The notes under the pieces: model-generated | Database searches by the model: none | What the model saw: the letters and a program-made list of their open reading frames with translations, nothing else | Told to the model about the DNA's origin: nothing | Shown here: piece after piece, positions 1-9,373 of the stretch | How the letters are laid out: each line of letters opens with the position of its first letter | Numbering within the stretch: the stretch's first letter is position 1 | DNA from: Corynebacterium sp. | GTDB lineage: Bacteria; Actinomycetota; Actinomycetes; Mycobacteriales; Mycobacteriaceae | DNA length: 64,000 nt | Direction of reading: 5' to 3' | Assembly (NCBI RefSeq): GCF_030532195.1 | Contig: NZ_JAUNLP010000001.1 | Location: forward strand, 534,669-598,668 | Made by a program: the position numbers and the translations under genes

Positions 1-463
1 GCTCCGAGAAGGAATCCAGCACAATCTTGCCGACACCTGCATCGATGGCATCGCGTAGCTCAGCCGTGGACTTGTTATTGCCGTGGAAGGTCATGTCCTT
101 GGCTGGGAAACCAGCTGCCAGCGCCACCGCCATCTCGTTGCCGGAGGCGACATCGAGGTGCAACCCCTCCTCCATTACCCAGCGGGCAATGGTCTTGGAC
201 AGGAAAGCCTTGGAGGCATAGTGAACATTTTCCGCACCGCGGAATGCCGCTGCCATAGCGCGACAGCGAGAGCGGAAATCCTCTTCGTCGACAACGAAAA
301 CTGGGGTGCCAAATTCCTCGGCAATATCCGCCAGCGAAACGCCGCCGATTTCAACGGATCCCGGGCGCTCTTCGCCGTCACCGCGACGGCGGGCAGTTGT
401 CGGCCAGACGTGTGCTGGCAGTTCATTGAATTCGGTGGCATCTGGGCGGGAGTACCCGCCCAT
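1..463 (-). CDS. lysA: Diaminopimelate decarboxylase, N-terminal part (window edge)
   Basis: PLP-dependent decarboxylase that converts meso-diaminopimelate to L-lysine, the last step of lysine synthesis. Only the first about 154 codons lie in the window; the gene runs off the left edge. The visible part shows the family's N-terminal barrel start, with the PLP-binding lysine in the motif HYASKAF (Lys84 from the ATG), followed by the conserved stretch HGNNKS. An in-frame GTG at 490 could add nine residues; the ATG at 463 is preferred because family similarity starts just after it. It lies 91 bp downstream of argS (64 bp if the GTG is used) on the same strand, the classical corynebacterial argS-lysA operon. 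Confidence 0.95.
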   Translation of the reverse strand, partial: MGGYSRPDATEFNELPAHVWPTTARRRGDGEERPGSVEIGGVSLADIAEEFGTPVFVVDEEDFRSRCRAMAAAFRGAENVHYASKAFLSKTIARWVMEEGLHLDVASGNEMAVALAAGFPAKDMTFHGNNKSTAELRDAIDAGVGKIVLDSFSE

Positions 464-554
464 TTCAAAACCATTGCCGAGAATAGGCACGAAACAGCTC
501 TCTTTCTTGTGCGCGGCACGCCGCGCAGGTGGGGTGTTCTACAAGCGCTTGTTA

Positions 555-2207
555 CTACATGCGCTCCGGAGCCGTAACACCGAGCAGCTCCAGCGCATTG
601 GCCAGCGTCTGGCGGGTTGCCTCCGCCAGGCCCAGGCGGGCGCGGTGCAGATTGGTCGGCTCCTCATCGGCCTTCGGCAGAATCTGGCAGGTGTCGTAGA
701 AGCGGTGGAAAACACCGGCCAGCTGCTCGGCGTAGCGAGCAATACGATGCGGTTCACGCAGGTCGGCTGCCGACTTGATAACGGCTGGGAACTCACCAAT
801 GGTGCGGATGAGCTCACCTTCGCGGTCCTCGACCAGCAGGGAGAAGTCAGCGCCCTGGCTAATAACTCCGGCTTCCTCGGCGCGACGGCCGATGGAGCAC
901 AGACGGGCGTGACCGTACTGGACGTAGTAGACCGGGTTGTCGCTGGACTGCGAGGCCCACAGTCCGAGATCGATGTCCAGGCTCGAATCAACCGACGAAC
1001 GAATCAGAGAGTAACGAGCGGCATCGACACCAATGGCCTCAACCAAGTCGTCCAAGGTCACTACGGTACCCGCACGCTTGGACATCCGGACAGCCTTGCC
1101 GTCGCGAAGCAAATTGACCATCTGACCAATCAGCACCTCGACGCCATCGGCGTTGTAGCCAAGGGCGGCTGCAGCGGCGCGCAGACGTGCGATATAGCCG
1201 TGGTGATCGGCACCGAGCATGTAGATGCACAGGTTGTGGCCACGGTCGAACTTGTTCTTGACGTAGGCGATGTCGCCGGCGATGTAGGCGGCGTCACCGT
1301 TGGACTTAATGACCACGCGGTCCTTGTCATCACCGTAGTCGGTGGACTTCAGCCACCAGGCGCCCTCGGATTCGTAGAGCTTGCCGTTTTCCTTCAGGTA
1401 GTTGACGGCCGCTTCGACTTCACCGGACTCGAACAGGGAGTTTTCGTGGAAGTAGACATCGAAGTCGGTGCCGAACTCGTGCAGGGACTTCTTGATGTGG
1501 TCGAACATCATGTCCACACCGATGGCGCGGAAGTTCTCGCGGACCTCATCCTCGGAACCCTCGAGTGCCTGCGGGTTCTTCTCCATCACGGCAGCGGCGA
1601 TGTCCTGGATGTAGTCTCCGCCGTAGCCATCCTCCGGAGTCGGCTCGCCCTTTGCTGCGGCGACCAACGAGTTGGAGAAGCGGTCAATCTGACGGCCGTG
1701 ATCGTTGAAGTAGTACTCACGGGTGACCTTGGCACCAGTTGCCGTCAAAACGCGACCCAGCGCATCACCGACAGCAGCCCAGCGGGTACCACCCAGGTGA
1801 ATTGGGCCAGTTGGGTTGGCAGAGACGAACTCCAGGTTCACATTGAGGTCGGAGTTGAAGTCAGCGTGGCCCCACTTGGCACCTGCTTCCAGCACCTCGG
1901 CAACAATCTTGCCCTGCGCGTCGGAAGCCAGACGGATGTTAATGAAGCCCGGGCCTGCAATCGTTGCCTCGTCGATACCGTCGGCGGCACCGAGCGCGGT
2001 GGCGATTTCGGTTGCCAAGTCGCGCGGCACCATGCCAACGCGCTTGCCCAGCTGCATGGCGATATTGGTTGCGTAGTCGCCGTGTTCAGGGTTACGCGGA
2101 CGCTCCACGGTCGGGTTCTCCGGCACGATAGAAACATCGGCATCGTGGGAAGTCAGCACATCGATGGTGACTTTTCGGACTAGTACAGCAAGATCAGCAG
2201 GATTCAC
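555..2207 (-). CDS. argS: Arginyl-tRNA synthetase
   Basis: Cytoplasmic class I aminoacyl-tRNA synthetase that charges tRNA-Arg. The 550-residue product has the usual bacterial length. The HIGH-type motif reads HLGG (residues 137-140) after the conserved SANPTGP, and the KMSKS-type loop reads VRMSKRAGT near residue 370. The C-terminal helical anticodon-binding domain is complete and ends in LGVTAPERM. It is the first gene of the argS-lysA unit; in C. glutamicum this operon responds to arginine and lysine, but I see no obvious operator in the 210 bp upstream. Long open frames on the opposite strand are codon-bias shadows. Confidence 0.98.
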   Translation of the reverse strand: MNPADLAVLVRKVTIDVLTSHDADVSIVPENPTVERPRNPEHGDYATNIAMQLGKRVGMVPRDLATEIATALGAADGIDEATIAGPGFINIRLASDAQGKIVAEVLEAGAKWGHADFNSDLNVNLEFVSANPTGPIHLGGTRWAAVGDALGRVLTATGAKVTREYYFNDHGRQIDRFSNSLVAAAKGEPTPEDGYGGDYIQDIAAAVMEKNPQALEGSEDEVRENFRAIGVDMMFDHIKKSLHEFGTDFDVYFHENSLFESGEVEAAVNYLKENGKLYESEGAWWLKSTDYGDDKDRVVIKSNGDAAYIAGDIAYVKNKFDRGHNLCIYMLGADHHGYIARLRAAAAALGYNADGVEVLIGQMVNLLRDGKAVRMSKRAGTVVTLDDLVEAIGVDAARYSLIRSSVDSSLDIDLGLWASQSSDNPVYYVQYGHARLCSIGRRAEEAGVISQGADFSLLVEDREGELIRTIGEFPAVIKSAADLREPHRIARYAEQLAGVFHRFYDTCQILPKADEEPTNLHRARLGLAEATRQTLANALELLGVTAPERM

Positions 2208-2418
2208 GATTGCCTATCCTATTAGGTAGGCGAGCTCTTCGACACATCAGCTACCAAAAGCTTGGGGTTCACCTCCCCAACGTACCTCCCCTGCGCGTCC
2301 GCAGTGCCGCTGTACTGCCACTGCCCTCGCGCCGCTTTTACGATCCAGCTCAATCCGCGTTTGGGGGTACCATTTGGGTAGGAAAACCGCTCCTTTCCAC
2401 AATTGTTTTGGAGGCACC

Positions 2419-3207
2419 GTGAAGGTAGCTCTATTTGCAACCTGCATCGGCGACACCATGTTTCCGGATGCCGTCGCTGCGACAGCCAGAATTCTCACCC
2501 GTCTTGGCTGCCAAGTCGTCTTCCCACCGCAGCAAACCTGTTGTGGCCAGATGCATGTGAACACTGGGTATCAGAAGGAAATCCTGCCCCAACTGGATAA
2601 TTACGCGGATGCCTTCGCAGATCCTTCGATTGAGTACGTGGTCGCGCCCTCTGGCTCTTGCGCTGGCGCGGTTCGCCATCAGCACCCGATGATTGCGGCT
2701 CGCTACGGCACACGGTCGCAGACGCATGCGGCGCAGGCCTGCGCGGGCAAGACGCTTGACATCTCCGAATTCATTGTTGACATCGCAGGCGTCACGGATG
2801 TCGGCGCCTACTTCCCACACTCGGTGACCTACCACTCCACCTGCCACAGCTTGCGCGTGCTCAAGGTCGGTGACCGCCCCTGGAAGTTGCTGAGCGCTGT
2901 CGAGGGCATTGATCTGCGCGAGCTGCCCGGCGCAGCGGAGTGCTGCGGTTTCGGCGGCACTTTCTCGGTGAAAAACGCTGAGACTTCAGCTGCAATGGTC
3001 GCTGATAAAACGGCCAATATTCGCTCGACAGAGGCAGAGTTTGTCACCGCTGGCGATGCCTCGTGCCTGCTCAACATCGGCGGAGCCCTGCGCCGCCAGA
3101 ACGCCGGAGTCCACGCCATCCACTTGGCGGAGATTCTGGCCTCCACTAAGGATGCCCCTTTCAACCTGCACAATCGCCAGGAAGTTCCACTGCGAGGTGA
3201 GAAGTAA
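2419..3207 (+). CDS. lutA: Lactate utilization protein A (Fe-S oxidoreductase subunit)
   Basis: Subunit of the LutABC iron-sulfur L-lactate dehydrogenase complex that oxidises lactate to pyruvate, probably at the membrane. The 262-residue protein has the two CCG-type cysteine-rich motifs typical of LutA/GlcF-like proteins: CCGQ near residue 41 and ECCGFGG near residue 175. The start is GTG 2419, preceded by GGAGG with good spacing; an upstream in-frame start at 2374 would place the Shine-Dalgarno sequence inside the coding region. Its stop overlaps the start of lutB by one base, so the three lut genes are translationally coupled. Confidence 0.93.
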   Translation: MKVALFATCIGDTMFPDAVAATARILTRLGCQVVFPPQQTCCGQMHVNTGYQKEILPQLDNYADAFADPSIEYVVAPSGSCAGAVRHQHPMIAARYGTRSQTHAAQACAGKTLDISEFIVDIAGVTDVGAYFPHSVTYHSTCHSLRVLKVGDRPWKLLSAVEGIDLRELPGAAECCGFGGTFSVKNAETSAAMVADKTANIRSTEAEFVTAGDASCLLNIGGALRRQNAGVHAIHLAEILASTKDAPFNLHNRQEVPLRGEK

Positions 3208-4754
3208 TGGTCGCAATTAACGTCGGCATGCCAGCCCTTCCCCCACGCGCACCGTACGGGGTTGGACATCTGCGTGGGGAACGCGGTTTTACCGCCGCTG
3301 CCCACAATGAGCTACGAAATACTCGCATGCGCGAAAACGTCGGCCATGCCACACACAGCATTCGCGCAAAGCGCGCGAAGGTGGTCGCGGAGAAGAATGA
3401 CTGGGAACAGCTTCGCTTGGCGGGCAGCCATATCAAGCGCGATGTCATGGCGCGGTTGCCGGAGCTGTTAGAGCAGTTCGAGGAGGCTGTCACGGCCGCC
3501 GGTGGGCATGTGCACTGGGCGCGCGATGCTGCCGAGGCCAACCGCATCATTACTGACCTGGTCAAGGAGACCGGCGAGGAGAAGGTCGTCAAGATCAAGT
3601 CGATGGCGACGCAGGAGATTGGCCTGAACGAAGCGCTGGCCAGGGCGGGAATCACCGCGCGTGAGACCGATCTCGCCGAGCTCATCGTTCAGCTTGCCGA
3701 CGATATGCCGAGTCACATCCTCGTTCCTGCTATTCACCGCAATCGTGAGGATATCCGGGAGATTTTCTTAAACGGAATTCCTGGAGTGGACCCAAATTTG
3801 CAGGCCAATCCGGCCGATTTGGCTGAGGCCTCCCGCAAGTTTTTGCGCCAACAGTTTATGGAGGCAAAGGTCGCGATTTCCGGCGCCAACTTCGGTGTGG
3901 CCGAAACCGGCACGGTGGCTGTCGTCGAGTCTGAGGGCAACGGCCGTATGTGTCTGACACTGCCGGAGACACTGATTTCAGTGATGGGTATTGAAAAACT
4001 GATTCCCACCTTCCAGGATTTGGAAGTTTTCTTGCAGTTGCTGCCGCGGTCGTCGACAGGCGAGCGCATGAACCCCTACACCTCCCTGTGGACGGGGACC
4101 ACAAACGGCGATGGTCCGAAGAATTTCCATATTGTGCTGCTGGATAATGGCCGCTCGGCGACGCTGGCTGATCCGATTGGGCGCGAGGCGCTGAAATGCA
4201 TTCGATGCTCAGCATGCCTGAATATCTGTCCGGTTTATGAGCATGTCGGCGGTCACGCCTATGGCTCGGTCTATCCGGGGCCGATTGGTGCGATTTTGTC
4301 CCCGCAGCTAACCGGTATGGATTCCTACGATGACCCGAATGCGTCGCTGCCGTATGCGTCGTCACTGTGTGGTGCCTGTTTTGAGGTGTGCCCAGTGCGG
4401 ATTGATATCCCCGCTGCGCTGCTGGAGCTGCGGCATCGCAAGGTCACGGAGCACCGTCCGCCGGTGGAGGGCAAGCTCTTTGCCACACTCGGGTTCATCA
4501 TGGGCAACCAGAAGCTGTGGAATATGACGGTGAAGATGGCTTCGCTGGCTCGTGTGCTGGGACTGAAAGATGGCGAGATGCACGCCCTGCCGCTATTCCT
4601 CAGTGGGTGGTCCGATGCGCGCGATACGCCCGTGCCGCCGAAGAAGCCGTTCCGTTCCCTGTGGGGTTCTGAGGATCTCTCGGCGCAGCTGGCCCGCGAA
4701 TCGGCCCATCAGGTGCCCACCAACATCAATGGTCGAAGCGAAAAGGAGTCCTAG
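3207..4754 (+). CDS. lutB: Lactate utilization protein B (4Fe-4S ferredoxin-type)
   Basis: Iron-sulfur subunit of the LutABC lactate oxidation complex. The 515-residue product has an N-terminal LUD-type domain and two 4Fe-4S clusters, CIRCSACLNICP (from about residue 331) and CGACFEVCP (from about residue 388). Its length is slightly above the usual 470-490 residues. The excess is an N-terminal extension before the conserved RAKR segment near residue 50, so the true start could be further in. It sits between lutA (one-base overlap) and lutC (overlap or 2 bp gap). Confidence 0.93.
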   Translation: MVAINVGMPALPPRAPYGVGHLRGERGFTAAAHNELRNTRMRENVGHATHSIRAKRAKVVAEKNDWEQLRLAGSHIKRDVMARLPELLEQFEEAVTAAGGHVHWARDAAEANRIITDLVKETGEEKVVKIKSMATQEIGLNEALARAGITARETDLAELIVQLADDMPSHILVPAIHRNREDIREIFLNGIPGVDPNLQANPADLAEASRKFLRQQFMEAKVAISGANFGVAETGTVAVVESEGNGRMCLTLPETLISVMGIEKLIPTFQDLEVFLQLLPRSSTGERMNPYTSLWTGTTNGDGPKNFHIVLLDNGRSATLADPIGREALKCIRCSACLNICPVYEHVGGHAYGSVYPGPIGAILSPQLTGMDSYDDPNASLPYASSLCGACFEVCPVRIDIPAALLELRHRKVTEHRPPVEGKLFATLGFIMGNQKLWNMTVKMASLARVLGLKDGEMHALPLFLSGWSDARDTPVPPKKPFRSLWGSEDLSAQLARESAHQVPTNINGRSEKES

Positions 4755-4756
4755 TG

Positions 4757-5476
4757 ATGACCAATTCTGCAGCCAAGAACGACATCCTAGGTCGCATCCG
4801 CAATGCGCAGAAGATTGCTTTTCAAGGCCGTGATTTGGCCTCCGACGTCGGCATTATCACCGGCGAGCCCGGCGCGCACTTTACCGTCCCCCGTGACTAT
4901 GAGCGCAGTTCACAGCTGCCTCACAAGGACATCGTTTCGCTTGCCGACGAACGCATCGCCGATTACAAAGCCGATGTGCGCCGCTGTGGCAGCTCGGCAA
5001 CTGAAATCAATGAAGCTGTAAAGAAAGCTATTGCTGATGCCGGGGCCTCGCTGATCGGTATTCCAGAGGGCCTGGACCGCTCCTGGGTTGCGGGGCTTGG
5101 CTCTGACGAGGTCGCCGGTGAAGGCGCGACCGAAATCCGCGTGGACAATGGTTTTGACGCGCGCGAGTTGGACGAGCTCGATGCTATTGTCACCAGCTCT
5201 GCAGTCACCTGTGCGGAAACCGGCACCATTTTCCTAGACGGTTCGGCCACTTCTGGGCGCCGCGCTCTGACCTTGGTACCGGACAAGCATATTTGTGTTG
5301 TTCCAGCTGAGACGATTGTCTATGGCATTCCGGAGGCGATTTCCCGCTTGCGAGAGACTGACCCCACGGCCCCGATCACTATGATTTCCGGGCCTTCTGC
5401 AACGTCGGATATCGAGCTTTCCCGCGTCGAGGGCGTCCACGGCCCTCGTACCTTGATTGTGATTATTGCTGGCTAG
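4757..5476 (+). CDS. lutC: Lactate utilization protein C (LUD domain)
   Basis: Third subunit of the LutABC complex; LUD (DUF162) domain, about 239 residues. Conserved features are the TCAETGTIFLDGS-type segment in the middle and the C-terminal GPSATSDIELSRVEGVHGP segment typical of LutC/YkgG. The start is ATG 4757, with AAGGAG 8 bases upstream; GTG 4754, overlapping the lutB stop, is an alternative in the same frame. It is the last gene of the operon and converges on a minus-strand membrane protein gene. Membership of the three-gene operon makes the assignment firm. Confidence 0.93.
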   Translation: MTNSAAKNDILGRIRNAQKIAFQGRDLASDVGIITGEPGAHFTVPRDYERSSQLPHKDIVSLADERIADYKADVRRCGSSATEINEAVKKAIADAGASLIGIPEGLDRSWVAGLGSDEVAGEGATEIRVDNGFDARELDELDAIVTSSAVTCAETGTIFLDGSATSGRRALTLVPDKHICVVPAETIVYGIPEAISRLRETDPTAPITMISGPSATSDIELSRVEGVHGPRTLIVIIAG

Positions 5477-5519
5477 CGGCGAATTCTCCCCACGACCGTC
5501 GCTATCGCCGCTATCGCGA

Positions 5520-5924
5520 CTATTTCCCTGGCCAGTACTTTTTAACTGACACAAAGAGCATCAGCGCTACCGCTACGATTGTCACCGCGGCGGTAGCGCC
5601 AACATTGTGCCGCGGCACATTCGGCGCAATCAGCAGCACAGCAACCAGCGCAAGGACGGCGCCCCAGCTTTGTTTCGCTTTCTTGTCCCATTTAAAGGCA
5701 TTGTCCGCCCAGTTCGAGTCAAAGACCCCTTCCCTATTGCGGTAATCAAAAACGAACTGAACCGCGATTAGTAGCAACACACCGGGAAAAGCCCACTTAG
5801 TTGTCAATCCCGCCCATGCAATGACTCCGGACAAGAACCCGAAAATGGCAGCATAGATTACTGCTTGTCCCCATACCGAGCTCGAGCTTTTGGGCTGTTT
5901 CTGTGTTACTTGCGCTTTCGTCAT
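5520..5924 (-). CDS. Small membrane protein of unknown function
   Basis: No family recognised. The 134-residue product is predicted to cross the membrane four times in two hairpins: segments near residues 20-40, 43-60, 88-105 and 110-128, joined by a hydrophilic loop containing FDSNWADNAFKWDKK. The N-terminus is polar and the C-terminus is lysine-rich (KKYWPGK). The gene is single, divergent from the pirin gene and convergent with lutC. A run of ten G residues lies in its leader 15-24 bases before the ATG. Confidence 0.7.
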   Translation of the reverse strand: MTKAQVTQKQPKSSSSVWGQAVIYAAIFGFLSGVIAWAGLTTKWAFPGVLLLIAVQFVFDYRNREGVFDSNWADNAFKWDKKAKQSWGAVLALVAVLLIAPNVPRHNVGATAAVTIVAVALMLFVSVKKYWPGK

Positions 5925-5938
5925 ATTTTCCAGGTTAG

Positions 5939-5948
5939 CCCCCCCCCC
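5939..5948. repeat. Homopolymer C10 (G10 on the transcribed strand of the membrane gene)
   Basis: Ten C residues in a row on the plus strand. On the minus strand this is G10, in the leader of the 134-residue membrane protein gene, a few bases before its weak Shine-Dalgarno sequence (TGGAAAAT). Tracts of this length slip readily during replication. Confidence 0.85.
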
Positions 5949-5983
5949 GAATCGTCACAGCGTTTCAACAGACTGCCGGAATA

Positions 5984-6012
5984 TTGACATGTCAACATTG
6001 CGTTGTACAAAA
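5984..6012 (+). promoter_or_regulatory. Predicted pirin promoter with two palindromes
   Basis: A consensus -35 TTGACA (5984-5989) is separated by 16 bases from TACAAA (6006-6011). The -35 box is the left half of the perfect 12-base palindrome TTGACATGTCAA (5984-5995), and the -10 region overlaps the perfect palindrome TTGTACAA (6003-6010). This layout suggests a dimeric repressor that blocks RNA polymerase. The regulator is not known. Confidence 0.5.
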
Positions 6013-6048
6013 TGAGACTAACCGACCAGCAGGTTAAAGGAGTTCGTC

Positions 6049-7074
6049 GTGAGCGCAATCATTCAAAAATTTTCGGTAGCCGGTAATCCACAACTTCCCG
6101 GCATGGACCCATTTCTGTTTGCCGTCCACCATTATGACCTATACCCGCAGGCCAAGGGTCAAACTATGACCCCCGATGCCTCACTTCTCGGCCGCAATAT
6201 CGGCATGGACTTTTCCGAAAAGGACGGCTGGTCCATGTACCACGGCACGACCGTTCCCGGCTTCCCCTCTCACCCGCACCGCGGCTTTGAAACCATCTCA
6301 ATCGTCGAGGAAGGCTTTGTCGACCACACCGATGCCGAGGGCGCACAGGCTCGTTACGGTGAGGGCGACACGCAGTGGCTGACCACAGGCGCAGGTACAG
6401 CACACGCAGAGATGTTCCCACTCTTGCATAGCGACGGCCCGAATCCCCACCACATGTTCCAGATTTGGCTGAACCTGCCGCCGGAGGGCAAGCGCGCAAA
6501 GCCACACTTCCAGATGTTTTGGGCCGAGGAGACTCCACACGTTACCGGCACTGATGACAATGGCAACGGCTACGACGTAAAGGTCATCGCCGGCGCATTC
6601 GGCGATACTCAGCCACTTGCACCACCGCCGGAGTCCTGGGCCTCCAACCCGGATTCCGATGTTGCCGTGTGGGTGCTGCGCCTGCAGCCGGGCGCGCAGC
6701 TGACTCTGCCGCCAACCAACCATGCAGAGACGATTCGCACTCTCTACTCTCTGCGCGGCAGCCTCACTGTCGACAGTGAGACCTTAAAGCAAGAAGGGGC
6801 AGTACTGCGCTCAACTGAACCTGTGGACATCGCTGCAGGTGACAATGGCGCTTTCGCACTTGTCCTCCAAGGCCGACCAATTGGTGCCCCCGTCTATCAG
6901 CACGGCCCATTTGTTGCGAATAGCCGCGAAGAGCTCATTGCGGCATTCGATGCCTACCAGCGTGGCGAGTTTGGCGCATGGCCGTTTGATTCCACCGATC
7001 CGGTCGCGCCATTTGAACAGGGCCGCTTTGCCCGCTATCCCGATGGCACGGTTCGTCGCCCCTCGGACAATTAA
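6049..7074 (+). CDS. Pirin family protein
   Basis: Bicupin protein of the pirin family, 341 residues. The N-terminal cupin has the signature HPHRGFETIS (near residues 75-85) and the downstream TAGAGTAHAEM-type segment (as TTGAGTAHAEM). The metal-binding His, His, His and Glu residues typical of the N-terminal cupin are present. Bacterial pirins include quercetinases and redox-sensing modulators; the substrate here cannot be told. The start is GTG 6049, with AAAGGAG 6 bases upstream. The gene is single and has a strong-looking promoter containing two palindromes. Confidence 0.9.
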   Translation: MSAIIQKFSVAGNPQLPGMDPFLFAVHHYDLYPQAKGQTMTPDASLLGRNIGMDFSEKDGWSMYHGTTVPGFPSHPHRGFETISIVEEGFVDHTDAEGAQARYGEGDTQWLTTGAGTAHAEMFPLLHSDGPNPHHMFQIWLNLPPEGKRAKPHFQMFWAEETPHVTGTDDNGNGYDVKVIAGAFGDTQPLAPPPESWASNPDSDVAVWVLRLQPGAQLTLPPTNHAETIRTLYSLRGSLTVDSETLKQEGAVLRSTEPVDIAAGDNGAFALVLQGRPIGAPVYQHGPFVANSREELIAAFDAYQRGEFGAWPFDSTDPVAPFEQGRFARYPDGTVRRPSDN

Positions 7075-7205
7075 TCGGCCATCACGCACGCGACGGGGAC
7101 GGCTTGCGCTTCACCAGCAGCCTGTCGCTGCACACTAAACCCGTTTTGGTGAAGCGGAAGCCGTCCTTGTCCAGGCTGATCCGCCCCGCAGCCCCCGCCA
7201 AACGC

Positions 7206-7247
7206 AAAAACCCCCTTAAGCGACCGGGAAACCCAATCGCTTAAGGG
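7206..7247 (-). terminator. Rho-independent terminator of tRNA-Arg
   Basis: Perfect 11-bp inverted repeat (7213-7223 with 7237-7247, arm CCCTTAAGCGA) with a 13-base loop. On the minus strand it is followed by a T5 run (7206-7210). It lies 8 bases after the tRNA 3' end. Confidence 0.85.
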
Positions 7248-7255
7248 ATGAATAG

Positions 7256-7328
7256 TGCCCCCGAGAGGAGTCGAACCTCCGACCTTCGGTACCGGAAACC
7301 GGCGCTCTATCCACTGAGCTACGGGGGC
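7256..7328 (-). tRNA. tRNA-Arg (anticodon CCG)
   Basis: A 73-base cloverleaf on the minus strand. The acceptor stem GCCCCCG pairs with CGGGGGC, the discriminator base is A, the D-arm stem is GCTC/GAGC, and the T loop is GGTTCGACTCC. The anticodon stem CCGGT encloses the loop TTCCGGT, whose positions 34-36 are CCG, decoding CGG arginine codons. The outermost anticodon-stem pair is a C-A mismatch. CCA is not encoded. A terminator follows directly. Confidence 0.95.
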
Positions 7329-7394
7329 GCATGCAACTAGTGCAACGAACATGGATGTTACCACTAGCGCATTGCGATTAGCTAAATGCCCCTA

Positions 7395-8192
7395 CTACGC
7401 GCCAAAGACATCAGCAGTAGCTTCTTCTGCGACTGGGCACACCACGGGTACGCCACCATCATCCAGAACACGCGCCCGAATTCCATAAGCGCGAGCCAGA
7501 AGCTCCGGAGTGAGAACATCAGCAGGCGTTCCTTGGGCCACCACGTGACCGTCGGCAAGCACGACGACCTCATCGCAGTAACGGGCGGCGAGATTGAGAT
7601 CGTGAATGGCGACCAGCGCGAGGCAGCTCCGGGAGGAGACTTCCGCGCGAATGAGCTGCAGCAACTCCACTTGATGACGCAGGTCGAGGGCGGAGGTGGG
7701 CTCGTCGAGAAGCATGACCTCCGGGTCGCGCACCAGCATCTGCGCAACCGCGACCAGCTGCCGCTGACCGCCGGAGAGCTCACCGACGTAGCGGTCGGCA
7801 AGGTGCTCAATACCGACTTTTCGAAGAATTGCCGCCGTGTGCTCAATCTCTGTGCCGCGCACGCGCAGCCGCCCGGCGCGTCGCCCTGAGACCAGCACCG
7901 ACTCAAAGGCGGTGAGCGATGCCCCAGAGGGCAGGTCCTGCGGGACATAGCCCACGACGTTTCGCAGATCAGAGCCAGTAATGCGCTCGTCGTCGCGAGT
8001 CACGGCAATCTCGCCGGACATCGGCTTGCGAATCCCCGCAAGGGTTGTCATCAGCGTCGATTTGCCCGCCGCATTTGGCCCCAGCAGGCCCGTCACCGTC
8101 CCCGGTTTCAGCGTGCTTAACGACGCGCCTTGCAAGACCTGTCGCCTGCCATAGCCGGCAACCACGTCATTGACATTAAGGACAACACTCAT
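7395..8192 (-). CDS. Iron-siderophore ABC transporter ATP-binding protein
   Basis: Cytoplasmic ATPase of a FecE/FhuC-type importer, 265 residues. Walker A reads GPNAAGKST, the signature LSGGQRQ, Walker B VMLLDEPTSALD and the switch histidine AIHDLN. Translation starts at ATG 8192, which overlaps the permease stop by one base; the frame is open further upstream, but that part is a shadow of the permease. It is the third gene of the operon binding protein, permease, ATPase. The operon promoter carries a DtxR-type box, so the cargo is most likely a ferric siderophore or heme. Confidence 0.93.
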   Translation of the reverse strand: MSVVLNVNDVVAGYGRRQVLQGASLSTLKPGTVTGLLGPNAAGKSTLMTTLAGIRKPMSGEIAVTRDDERITGSDLRNVVGYVPQDLPSGASLTAFESVLVSGRRAGRLRVRGTEIEHTAAILRKVGIEHLADRYVGELSGGQRQLVAVAQMLVRDPEVMLLDEPTSALDLRHQVELLQLIRAEVSSRSCLALVAIHDLNLAARYCDEVVVLADGHVVAQGTPADVLTPELLARAYGIRARVLDDGGVPVVCPVAEEATADVFGA

Positions 8193-9343
8193 TAGTTCCA
8201 CACCGTCCTCTTGCGCATGAAAATCAGCCCGACAAAGAATGGGACACCAACAATCGCGGTGATAATGCCGATTGGCACCGCTACTCCCGGAACCACCGTG
8301 ATGGAAACTGCGTGTGCGCCCGCCAGCAGCGCTGCACCGGCCGCCATGGAAGCAGGCGCGAAGAAGCGCTGTTCCTCCCCGACCAGCATGCGAGCAATAT
8401 GCGGCCCGACCAGGCCGATGAAGCCGATAATGCCGGCGAAGGCCACTGCGGTTGCAGCCAGTAGCGAGGCCACAACCAAGGTTGCGATGCGCAGCCGATC
8501 GACGTTGATACCGAGTGCCTTGGCACGGGCATCGCCCAGCCGGAGCGCAGTCAGTGCCCAGGCGTAGCGAATGGTAAACGGAATCGCGATAAGCAGTGAG
8601 ACTGCGATGATGCCATTGGCCACCCACGTTGCGCGCTGCAATGAGCCCATCGTCCAAAACACAATCTGTTGCAGAGCCTCGGTGGTGGCGCGGTACTGCA
8701 GCAGCGCCAGGAGTGCCTGGAATAGGAACACTAAGCCGATGCCCAACAGAATCATCGATTCTTTACCCGAGCCACGCCACACGGATGCGGCCGCGACAAT
8801 GGCGACGGCAATGATCGATGACACCCACGCCACCGCTGCGAGATTGAACTGCGCATGCGGAATGATGACCCACCCCAGCACAATCGAGGCCGCACCACCG
8901 AAGGCAGCGGCTGCAGAGATGCCGAGGGTGAAGGGCTCGGCAAGCGGGTTGTCCAGAATGGTCTGCATCTGCGCGCCCGCCAGCGAGAGTCCAGCACCAA
9001 TCAGGACCGCCATGACCGATGCCGGCAGGCGTAGCTTCCACAGCACAGTGTGCGTGGTCTCATCGACGGAGCTCGGATTGAAGATGCCGCGCACAACGTC
9101 CCCCACCGTTAGCGGCACCGGCCCCACAATCGTGGCGATGACAAAGGCACACACAGCAAGTCCGGTCAGTACAGCAATGATGAAGAGTTTCTTCGCTGAA
9201 CGACGTCGGTAGCGTGTCGCCGAGTCCGGCTGGCTGTCAGCCTGTTGCCGCTGAGGCGTGCCACTGGTGTTTGTGGAGGTGTGCTCGCTGGGGCCGTCGT
9301 CAAGCGATGCGCCCTGCGCGCGGAGGTCGGTGTACGTCATCAA
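8192..9343 (-). CDS. FecCD-family iron-siderophore ABC permease
   Basis: Integral membrane permease of an iron-chelate importer, 383 residues. The N-terminal about 50 residues are hydrophilic and rich in Ser, Thr, Gln and Asp, unlike most family members. They are followed by about ten hydrophobic segments. Family motifs are visible: LPASVMAVLIGAGLSLAGAQ in the first third and GLVGPHIAR near residue 320. It lies 30 bp after the binding-protein gene and overlaps the ATPase gene. A single permease gene implies a homodimeric channel. Confidence 0.93.
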   Translation of the reverse strand: MMTYTDLRAQGASLDDGPSEHTSTNTSGTPQRQQADSQPDSATRYRRRSAKKLFIIAVLTGLAVCAFVIATIVGPVPLTVGDVVRGIFNPSSVDETTHTVLWKLRLPASVMAVLIGAGLSLAGAQMQTILDNPLAEPFTLGISAAAAFGGAASIVLGWVIIPHAQFNLAAVAWVSSIIAVAIVAAASVWRGSGKESMILLGIGLVFLFQALLALLQYRATTEALQQIVFWTMGSLQRATWVANGIIAVSLLIAIPFTIRYAWALTALRLGDARAKALGINVDRLRIATLVVASLLAATAVAFAGIIGFIGLVGPHIARMLVGEEQRFFAPASMAAGAALLAGAHAVSITVVPGVAVPIGIITAIVGVPFFVGLIFMRKRTVWN

Positions 9344-9373
9344 AATCCTGACTTTGTGGGTGATGTCGGTGGG

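Noticed and set aside
1243-1260. LexA-like TCGAACTTGTTCTT inside argS
   Set aside because: Lies deep in a coding region and the right arm is wrong; chance match to codons.
306-2183. 625-codon open frame opposite argS
   Set aside because: Lies entirely on the antisense strand of a full-length argS; product is low-complexity Val/Gly/Asp as expected from mirrored GC-rich codons.
7348-7364. GAACA/TGTTA pair as a possible LexA box near tRNA-Arg
   Set aside because: Half sites are 4 bp apart instead of 2 and the right half is poor.
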